Shown here piece after piece: positions 14,148 to 20,057 of a stretch of 20,057 bases of DNA (position 1 is its first letter; each line of letters starts with the position of its first letter). A program made the position numbers and the translations under genes. Location of the stretch: positions 1-20,057 of the forward strand of contig JAJRTT010000312.1 of assembly GCA_024278155.1 (NCBI GenBank). Direction: 5' to 3'. This stretch comes from Bacteroidota bacterium (GTDB lineage Bacteria; Bacteroidota; Bacteroidia; Bacteroidales; JAADJA01). Below the pieces are notes generated by a model that saw only the letters and a program-made list of their open reading frames with translations, made no database searches and was not told where the DNA came from.

Positions 14148-15545
14148 TTATTCTTTCTTTGTGCTCTCCTTAATCATTCGTTGAAAAGCATCCTCGATAA
14201 TCTCGCTTGGTTTGTAGGCCGGGTATTGCACGATTTTCCCATTGCTGTCGATCAGTACGAATACCGGGAACGTTTTCACCCCGTAATCGTACAAAAGTTG
14301 ATAATCGTCACCATTGTAGAGAAATGTCCATGGATATTTTTTTTCGTTAACGAACTTGTTAATGACTACCGTGTCCTGATCGAGGGAGACGGTCACAAAA
14401 TCAATCCGGTCCTTGTATTTTTCATAGAGGTTTTGCATCAGTTCCATTTCGGCTATGCAGGCATAACTCCATGTTGTCATAAAACTCAGGTAAACAGGTT
14501 TGCTGTTTTGTTCCGGGAAATTGAATATTTCCCCATTAAGTTGCGGGAGCGAAAACCCGGGAGTTGGTGTTCCCGGCTGTAGCTTTTCAAGTGAACGGAT
14601 AAGGTTGCCCGCTATCAAACGGTGTTCGGGAAACTTGCTTTCCGTTTTCGCCTGTTCCAAAATATTAAGAATGTTTTTTTTGGAATAATCGGGGGAATGG
14701 TACAGTTCCGTAATCCCATTGAACAACACCAGCTCACGGATGACTTCGTTCCGCAATAAGGTGTCCTTTCCCAAGGAATCTATCAACGCACTGAAACTGT
14801 TTTGATAATTGATGGTGGACAATAAATCTGCACGCTTGATTTCCCGGCTCCCCGATGTGAGGAACTGGCTGAAGAACTGGTTGAAAAAATACATATATTC
14901 GATATTCTGGTACAATACCGGTTGTTTGTAAAAATATTCCCCAAAAAGTTTTGCCTGACTTGTTGGCATGGCAGCAAGGTAAACCAAAGCCAATTTATAC
15001 CGCATATAATCCCGGAAATAATTGTTTTTCACATTTCCGTATTTTTCTTGCAAAGAATCACTGAAATCCTGGATCAGGTCTTTTTTCCTCCTTTTGTAAA
15101 CCTCTTCAAAATGATCGTCGATAAATTGGTCGTAGCTTTTGTTGAAATCAGAGATGCGTTGGTTCAAGTTATTATTACCTGAAGTGATGGTGCAATTTAA
15201 CGACTCCTTTTTATAATATGGCCTGAAATTTCCCTGGAAGGAGATACTGTCGGCAGTGATCTTGTAATTTTCCCCGGGCTCAAGATAAAGCTCAATGTTG
15301 AAATACTCGATATCAAGTCGGGTGTAAACCGTTTCGGTCAAATCGAGGGTCATGGAAAAGTTCCCCTCGGGATCAATAAGTTGCTGCGCAATTACAGTAT
15401 CGAGATAGGTTACCTGGTCGGAATAGGCGATTATCCTGATTTCCTTGTTCCCCGCTCCGGGGATATTCCCGGTAACCTGGGTTTCCGTGGCACCTAAGGT
15501 GCTTGCAGCAAACAGGAATAAGAATGATAATAAAATTTGGGACAT
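14148..15545 (-). CDS. TlpA-like thioredoxin-fold protein with SxxC active site
   Basis: A 465-residue protein from the ATG at 15545, giving the secretion signal MSQILLSFLFLFAASTLGA. A TTG a few codons upstream would add a KK-containing n-region, and an ATG at 15629 would overlap coaD. Residues about 22-125 resemble the beta-rich N-terminal region of DUF4369/TlpA proteins (GNIPGAGNKEIRIIAYSD, then PGENYKI). Next come a helical middle and a thioredoxin fold: GFSLPQLNGEIFNFPE, then TTWSYACIAEMEL. Aligned with the WCGPCRAEM of its neighbour, the first cysteine is Ser360 (AGT, 14466-14468) and only Cys363 remains. The cis-proline loop KTFPVFVLID (Pro427) is intact. Without the nucleophilic Cys, normal CxxC oxidoreductase chemistry is not expected; binding or monothiol chemistry is possible. 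It lies 52 bp after coaD, so the two are probably co-transcribed. Confidence 0.83.
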   Translation of the reverse strand: MSQILLSFLFLFAASTLGATETQVTGNIPGAGNKEIRIIAYSDQVTYLDTVIAQQLIDPEGNFSMTLDLTETVYTRLDIEYFNIELYLEPGENYKITADSISFQGNFRPYYKKESLNCTITSGNNNLNQRISDFNKSYDQFIDDHFEEVYKRRKKDLIQDFSDSLQEKYGNVKNNYFRDYMRYKLALVYLAAMPTSQAKLFGEYFYKQPVLYQNIEYMYFFNQFFSQFLTSGSREIKRADLLSTINYQNSFSALIDSLGKDTLLRNEVIRELVLFNGITELYHSPDYSKKNILNILEQAKTESKFPEHRLIAGNLIRSLEKLQPGTPTPGFSLPQLNGEIFNFPEQNSKPVYLSFMTTWSYACIAEMELMQNLYEKYKDRIDFVTVSLDQDTVVINKFVNEKKYPWTFLYNGDDYQLLYDYGVKTFPVFVLIDSNGKIVQYPAYKPSEIIEDAFQRMIKESTKKE

Positions 15546-15597
15546 ATTTTTTTTATTGGCAATCAAACGGGCATTGCTTGAAAATATTGGATATTCC

Positions 15598-16083
15598 TTA
15601 TTGCTCTTTTTTAATCGTTGATAGATCAATGGCCTTGGGAATAAAATTGCTCACGTCGCCTCCCACTTGAAAAACGGATCGGACGATGGAGGAATTAAGA
15701 GGTGTATGTTCCATTTCGGAGAGGAGGAAAACGGTTTCGATTTCATGGGTCCGATCCAGTTGTTTGTTGATCTGTCCAATACTCCTTTCAAATTCAAAAT
15801 CGGCGGAAGTCCTTAAGCCCCTTAAAATAAAACGCGCTCCTATCTCTTTACAGAAATCCACGGTAAGGCCCTGGTATTTCATCACTTTGATATTTGGATG
15901 GCCCTGAAAAGTTTTCTCGATCCACTGTATCCTTTGTTTCAGGGGGAAAAACCCTTGCTTTTCGGCATTGATCCCGATGGCAACAATCAACTCATCAAAT
16001 AGGGGGGCAGCCCTGAGGACAATGGATTCATGGCCTTTGGTAATGGGGTCGAACGAACCGGGGAATACGGCGATTTTTTTCAT
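15598..16083 (-). CDS. coaD: Phosphopantetheine adenylyltransferase
   Basis: Adenylates 4'-phosphopantetheine to dephospho-CoA, the fourth step of CoA synthesis, as a cytoplasmic hexamer. From the ATG at 16083 the protein has 161 residues, against 159 in E. coli. It begins MKKIAVFPGSFDPITKGH, containing the nucleotidyltransferase TxGH motif; later RFILRGLRTSADFEFE (phosphopantetheine and ATP contacts) and the C-terminal NSSIVRS loop are present. Another ATG at 16110 would add nine polar residues, but a -7 element at 16124-16131 would place it only about 7 nt from the RNA start, which favours 16083. The SxxC TlpA-like gene follows 52 bp downstream. Confidence 0.95.
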   Translation of the reverse strand: MKKIAVFPGSFDPITKGHESIVLRAAPLFDELIVAIGINAEKQGFFPLKQRIQWIEKTFQGHPNIKVMKYQGLTVDFCKEIGARFILRGLRTSADFEFERSIGQINKQLDRTHEIETVFLLSEMEHTPLNSSIVRSVFQVGGDVSNFIPKAIDLSTIKKEQ

Positions 16084-16123
16084 TTCAGTTTCATGTTGAT
16101 TCTGTTCCATATTATTATTAACG

Positions 16124-16131
16124 CAAAATTA
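16124..16131 (-). promoter_or_regulatory. coaD: Candidate coaD -7 element
   Basis: TAATTTTG on the minus strand matches TAnnTTTG. The -33 region lacks a TTG at the right distance. It predicts a start near 16117 and a 34-nt leader to the ATG at 16083. An AT-rich inverted repeat (TTTGTAA 16193-16199 with TTACAAA 16212-16218) lies upstream. Confidence 0.4.
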
Positions 16132-16274
16132 GGCAAAAAATGTGAAGGGGGTTTTTTTATGAAGGAGTGCGAAGGAATTAAATAAGGGTAGTTTTGTAAT
16201 TTCAATTTGAGTTACAAATGTTTCGGTGCCCTGCACCAAAAGCCGGAGCAAATTTAACAATGAAATTGATACAA

Positions 16275-16397
16275 TTAATCATCGTTTCCGAATCTCTTCA
16301 AATCAACCTTCTTAAAAGTCCATTCGGGTGTTTTCAATATTTCCCCGAAATCGGTTGAGTACCATGGGCTGATACCGTCATCGTTTGGGTTTTTCAT
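16275..16397 (-). CDS. 40-aa ORF translationally coupled to the barrel gene
   Basis: The ATG shares a base with the stop of the outer-membrane barrel frame (TAATG, 16399-16395), a classic stop-start coupling. The product reads MKNPNDDGISPWYSTDFGEI, then LKTPEWTFKKVDLKRFGNDD: acidic at both ends with two tryptophans, no signal peptide and no membrane segment. No family was recognised. The spacing and protein-like composition argue for a real small gene, but 40 codons is within chance range, and an upstream frameshift may affect the coupling partner. Confidence 0.4.
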   Translation of the reverse strand: MKNPNDDGISPWYSTDFGEILKTPEWTFKKVDLKRFGNDD

Positions 16398-17290
16398 TAA
16401 AAATCCAAACTCAAACTGAAATAGAACACGGTGCCGGGCTGGACTTCATAATCCTCAACGCCCCAGGCCAGGTCGGCACGGATGAAATAACCCAGCAAAC
16501 GGGTTCGGGCCCCAAAACCAAAACCACCTACGATCGGGTCTTTCTGCACCTTCACGGTTATGTTCAGGGGAGCTTGCTCGATGTGGTTGGTGTATAGGAA
16601 GTTTTCGTCGGAATAGGGGTGGAGGCCGGTCCAGGCAGTCCCCACGTCACCAAACCCAACAACCTGGAAGTTGTTCAGGAAATCGGATTTGATCGGATGG
16701 TTGGCGAAATACCGGAAAACCGGAAAGCGCAATTCACTGTTCAGCACCGCAAAGCTGTTCCCGTTTCGGATGTTCTGGTTGAAGCCCCGAAGATTGGTGG
16801 CAAGGGTCTGATAAGCATAGCTTTGATCAAAGTCGATAGGTGTGGTCAAATTGAATTTTGGGAACAACCAATTATCCACCCCGCCCATATAATAAATGAG
16901 TTTATTGTTACCGAACGAAGTGCTCATCGCAAAACGGTTTGCCCAGATAAACGAGCGGCTGATGCGTTGGTAATTCCTGAAATCGGCGCCCAAAACCACA
17001 AGGTTTTCCCCCCGTTTTTCCACCCTTTCATAATACTCCCCGAAAATTTTAAATCGTGTTCCATAAAAAAGGTTGATGCCGAGGCTTCGGGTATTGTCGT
17101 AAACCAGTTCCCCTTTTAACCCGGCCCAATTTCGGTAAACGTTGGGGCGGGCAAGGTTCACCGCATCCGTTGAAAGGAAAACACCCATGTCGTTACGGAA
17201 ACTTGCCGTCCCCTTTACTGCAAGAATGGGACTGAACGGCCATTTGATAACATAAAAGACTTCATGGGAGTAAACCCTGATAAGGCTCAT
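16397..17290 (-). CDS. C-terminal barrel half of a frameshifted surface protein
   Basis: An ATG-started frame of 297 codons, but almost certainly the 3' part of the gene at 17262-19733. It has no signal peptide and starts in mid-barrel (RVYSHEVFYVIKWPFSP). It consists of alternating amphipathic strands ending in an aromatic C-terminus, VFYFSLSLDF, as expected of an outer-membrane barrel recognised by BAM. Other strands include GFGDVGTAWTGLHP and GGFGFGARTRLLGYFIRADLAWG, similar to the end of BamA/Omp85 (bacterial surface antigen) barrels. Without the upstream half it could not be exported. The frame is +1 relative to the upstream part, and the two overlap by 29 bp. Confidence 0.8.
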   Translation of the reverse strand: MSLIRVYSHEVFYVIKWPFSPILAVKGTASFRNDMGVFLSTDAVNLARPNVYRNWAGLKGELVYDNTRSLGINLFYGTRFKIFGEYYERVEKRGENLVVLGADFRNYQRISRSFIWANRFAMSTSFGNNKLIYYMGGVDNWLFPKFNLTTPIDFDQSYAYQTLATNLRGFNQNIRNGNSFAVLNSELRFPVFRYFANHPIKSDFLNNFQVVGFGDVGTAWTGLHPYSDENFLYTNHIEQAPLNITVKVQKDPIVGGFGFGARTRLLGYFIRADLAWGVEDYEVQPGTVFYFSLSLDF

Positions 17291-19733
17291 TTGTAAAGTT
17301 TTCGATGGATTGCCGATGGAAAATGATTTCCTTGTCGAGACGTTTTTTCAGGTTGGCATAACTAAACAGGTATTCATTGTTGGCAAGGTTCAGGTTGAGC
17401 CTAACCCCTCCCGTTATCCTGTAATCCTCCAGCAAATCGGTAACACCGACCTTTATCAGGGCATTGAAACCGGGGTTGAGGTAAATGGGCGAATTTCCCC
17501 CTGTGAAAGGTTGATAGGTTTGGTTCAGATAGGAAAAGTCGATTTGTGTGACCAAATCCGTGAGGAAATATTCCACATCGTAGTTCCTCCGTTTAGGTGG
17601 CTCTTTTTTGTTGCCGGAAAGGGGTTTGCCCTTTATGTCGAATATCTGCTTGATTTTCGTGGAATCAATAATACCGGGCGTATCAAAAGTATAATTGTTG
17701 ATGTCGATTTTTGAATCCTTCGGCAAGGTATCGGCGGCAATTATTTCGTCCACGGCCTCGCTTTGCCGTACCGTGGAAAAGCCCCTTGACTTCTTTTTTG
17801 GTTTTTCCTTTCCCGTTTCCACATAGCGCGAATCCCCGCTTTTCTCCAAATCGCCAAATATGTTGATCAGGTTTTGCATATAGGGTGTATTGCCCAGTTT
17901 TAGCCGGGGCAGAGCCGTGGGTATTTCCTGGTCGAAAATCTGCATTTTGTATTTCTGGTCCTTATAGATGATCTGACCGTATTTCCCTATCATCGGGACA
18001 ACGTCCTGTTCAAGGATATTCCTTGAATAATCCGTAACTGCATAGGAGTTCGTGAAATGCCGGTAGTGGGTCGTGGTGTCAATATAGCTGATGGCACTGT
18101 CGAAACGGCCAAGGTAGCGGTTGTAAATCCCGTTTGCATCGCTCAGGAAAGTGATGTAATTGTTTTCGTACTCCATGGCCTGTATTTCGTTGGCAAGCGG
18201 TGTTTTGGTCACCCGGCGCAGCACATTGTCGCGTTCCAGGTATTTGTACAAAAACAGGTCGTACCTTTTTTGCCGTTCTTCGGCTTCCGGGTCAAATTTC
18301 CTTTCAAAACGGATGGTGTCGTTCATCCGGTTCGAACTGAAAACAATTTGTTCCGAATTATGGATAAAGCGTGGATAAAGATCATCGTAAGCATCCTTGG
18401 TGACCTGGAAATAGGAATTGGAGCCAATATCGTAAACGAAAATATCCGACTGCCCCCTTTGTACCGCCGACATCACCATGCTCCTTCCATCATCGGAATA
18501 GGCAAAATCCAGCACTTTCTCAAACTGGAACAGAATCACCTCTTCGGGCTTGCGCTCACCCATCCGGTAATAATAGAGGTAAACTTCGCCTTTATGCTCG
18601 ATTATCACGGACAGGATCTGACCTGTGGGATGCCAGGCAAAAAGCGGATAGGAATAATCCACTTTGTCATCAAGGCGGAATCCGTCCTTCATCATTTTCT
18701 TTGTTTTTCCTGTGTTCAGGTCGCGAAGGAAGACCCTGTACTGGCCAGCCCGGTTTGTTGAATAAACCGCATAATTCCCATCGGGGCTTAGCTTTAACTT
18801 ACTGTAAACCGTGTTTCTTTTTGTCTTTTTCAGCAGCGATTCTTCGGGCAGGCTCAGTTCGCTGTCCATTTGTTTATAACGTTGCCCGTAATAAGCAAGG
18901 CAATCGTTCATCAGGTTTTTGAACGAAATCCCAAGGATGTACAAAAAACCACTTTCCAGTTTCCGGCTCACCTTGGCCATATAAATGATATTGGAAATAG
19001 TGGCATCGCCGTATTTTTCGGCAATGAACCGCCAAAAGGCATGTCCGGCATAGGTGGCCTCTTCCCCGGTCAGCTGGTTGAACTTTTTATATTTCCCGGT
19101 AATGATCCCATCCTTCACACGGTTGTCGATTTCGGCACTCCAATCTTCTGAAATGTAGGATACCAGCCCTTTCATATACCAATCGGGGAAGGGGAACAGA
19201 GAGGTGTTTTTTATTTGCGAACCCACCGAGGTACCGTAAAGCAACTGGTTAACCATTGTCTGTGCAAGCCCGGCCAGGATTTGTTTGTCGAAATTGCGGT
19301 GGTTGCCATCAAAATAGAGGAACACCTTTTTCCCAATGATATGGGTAATGCCCCCGGTATTGTACTGCTCATCGCTTAGAAGCCCGATATTGCTTTGTTT
19401 AAGGTCGGTGAGGTTGTTGAAGATAATGAACTTTACCCTGTCGTTAAAGCCCGTTTCCAGTTTGTCCTCAATGTCCTCGATATTATCCTTTACATATTTT
19501 GCGGTGTATTGTGCCAGCTCCTTTCCCCCAAGGTAAAAGTAAATGTCGTAATCGGGGTATTTGTAAAATGTCCATTGGAACTCCTTGTACTGTACCCTGT
19601 TTTTCCCAAAACTCATTTGCGAGCCATTGTAAAACTGTGCATTTGAAATATGGGGGAACATAAATATTCCCGTCATCAAAAGCAGCAGCGCCCTAAGAGT
19701 TTTATATAATATTCGAGTATTGATAATCCGCAT
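17262..19733 (-). CDS. Peptidase-MA-like/PD40-propeller outer-membrane protein, N-terminal part, frameshifted
   Basis: An 823-residue reading frame from the ATG at 19733, chosen because it gives the signal peptide MRIINTRILYKTLRALLLL... ending HISNA (cleavage after about 32); an in-frame ATG at 19844 adds 37 residues that do not fit. Residues about 40-285 resemble a gluzincin peptidase-MA domain in layout (DWYMKGLVSYISEDW at 184-198), but the zinc helix reads LAQTMVNQLL, with no HExxH, so it is probably inactive. About 306-560 is a TolB/PD40-like propeller (KLSPDGNYAVYSTNRAG, then FAYSDDGRSMVMSA). A charged linker (about 642-715) leads to the first barrel strands from about 722. The frame then ends at a TGA (17262-17264) in mid-barrel, and the remaining barrel continues in another frame at 16397-17290. 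The intact product would be about 1,110 residues. Its role in the Bacteroidota envelope is unknown to me. Confidence 0.85.
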   Translation of the reverse strand: MRIINTRILYKTLRALLLLMTGIFMFPHISNAQFYNGSQMSFGKNRVQYKEFQWTFYKYPDYDIYFYLGGKELAQYTAKYVKDNIEDIEDKLETGFNDRVKFIIFNNLTDLKQSNIGLLSDEQYNTGGITHIIGKKVFLYFDGNHRNFDKQILAGLAQTMVNQLLYGTSVGSQIKNTSLFPFPDWYMKGLVSYISEDWSAEIDNRVKDGIITGKYKKFNQLTGEEATYAGHAFWRFIAEKYGDATISNIIYMAKVSRKLESGFLYILGISFKNLMNDCLAYYGQRYKQMDSELSLPEESLLKKTKRNTVYSKLKLSPDGNYAVYSTNRAGQYRVFLRDLNTGKTKKMMKDGFRLDDKVDYSYPLFAWHPTGQILSVIIEHKGEVYLYYYRMGERKPEEVILFQFEKVLDFAYSDDGRSMVMSAVQRGQSDIFVYDIGSNSYFQVTKDAYDDLYPRFIHNSEQIVFSSNRMNDTIRFERKFDPEAEERQKRYDLFLYKYLERDNVLRRVTKTPLANEIQAMEYENNYITFLSDANGIYNRYLGRFDSAISYIDTTTHYRHFTNSYAVTDYSRNILEQDVVPMIGKYGQIIYKDQKYKMQIFDQEIPTALPRLKLGNTPYMQNLINIFGDLEKSGDSRYVETGKEKPKKKSRGFSTVRQSEAVDEIIAADTLPKDSKIDINNYTFDTPGIIDSTKIKQIFDIKGKPLSGNKKEPPKRRNYDVEYFLTDLVTQIDFSYLNQTYQPFTGGNSPIYLNPGFNALIKVGVTDLLEDYRITGGVRLNLNLANNEYLFSYANLKKRLDKEIIFHRQSIENFTNEPYQGLLP

Positions 19734-20057
19734 AGGCCAACCAACAAAAAAAGGAGTGCTAAAGTAACAATATTTTCCAATTGGATATTGTGGAACGGGA
19801 AAAATGATTTTTTGTACGGGGGAATTGGGCTTTATATAAATCAATCACCAAACCCTTTGGCAAAATATGGCTGAATCCTGCCATAAATTTTTCTAGTGGT
19901 ATTCTGCCATGCTTTTCCAAAAACCTTTGTTTATCATTGTCGCATGAATTGCCTGCCTTTATCGCCCACTTGAACGGGAGGGCAGACAGGAATAAATAAG
20001 TTTTCAACCCCGTAGGTACGGGGGTAACCTTTTGCCCCTTTTTGGAATCAATAAATA
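19734..20057. other. Upstream region of the surface-protein gene
   Basis: No gene was recognised. The minus strand has a TTACTTTAG close to a -7 element about 35 bp before the ATG at 19733, without a good -33. At 20008-20023 CCCCGT-AGGT-ACGGGG forms a 6-bp hairpin, and short CTGCC/GGCAG arms flank about 19950-19990. These may be fragments of a dispersed intergenic repeat. An 82-codon minus-strand frame (19759-20007) looks unconvincing. Confidence 0.4.

Noticed and set aside
17262..17300. Programmed ribosomal frameshift joining the two halves of the surface protein
   Set aside because: The shift needed is +1, with no slippery codon next to a stop at the joining point and no -1 heptamer; a simple indel or base-call error is more likely.
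19759..20007. 82-codon minus-strand ORF upstream of the surface-protein gene
   Set aside because: It overlaps the promoter region of that gene, resembles no family I know, has no clear start signal, and partly consists of repeat-like inverted sequence.

Overview
The window looks like the chromosome of a Bacteroidota bacterium, probably a marine or gut-type Bacteroidales/Marinilabiliales relative. The reasons are a type IX secretion (T9SS) C-terminal sorting domain, a GldA-type ABC ATPase, TlpA-like thioredoxin proteins with long N-terminal regions, an about 1,100-residue SecA, several promoters of the Bacteroidota form (TTG ~19-20 bp TAnnTTTG), and A-rich rather than GGAGG-type ribosome entry sites. 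The exact genus cannot be read from the sequence. No rRNA, tRNA, CRISPR array or intact insertion sequence was seen.

Plus-strand block (1-5605): a 5'-truncated TraB/PrgY-like gene overlaps by 8 bp an EreA/ChaN-like gene (both apparently of the Tiki/TraB/EreA superfamily). A promoter then drives a secreted beta-propeller-like protein with a T9SS sorting domain, closed by a very long hairpin terminator. After a gene-poor 650 bp comes a six-heme c-type cytochrome lipoprotein with a collagen-like linker, closed by a bidirectional terminator.

Minus-strand block (5861-19733), read from right to left: a Bacteroidota surface protein (degenerate peptidase-MA-like domain, PD40 propeller, outer-membrane barrel) split by a frameshift; a 40-codon ORF coupled by TAATG; coaD; a TlpA-like protein whose redox motif is SxxC instead of CxxC; secA with a repeat-rich upstream region; a decayed UPF0175 antitoxin gene; gldA; a DUF4369-like/TlpA lipoprotein with an intact CxxC; and metK behind an about 225-nt leader. 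These are mostly housekeeping and envelope functions: SAM and CoA synthesis, Sec export, gliding/T9SS-linked ABC transport and periplasmic redox.

I found no complete new multi-gene system. The most interesting items are the structured metK leader, the secA upstream region (palindrome at the predicted start plus competing hairpin arms), the active-site-altered TlpA protein, the frameshifted surface protein, the antitoxin relic below normal ORF-length cutoffs, and the tandem Tiki-superfamily pair.
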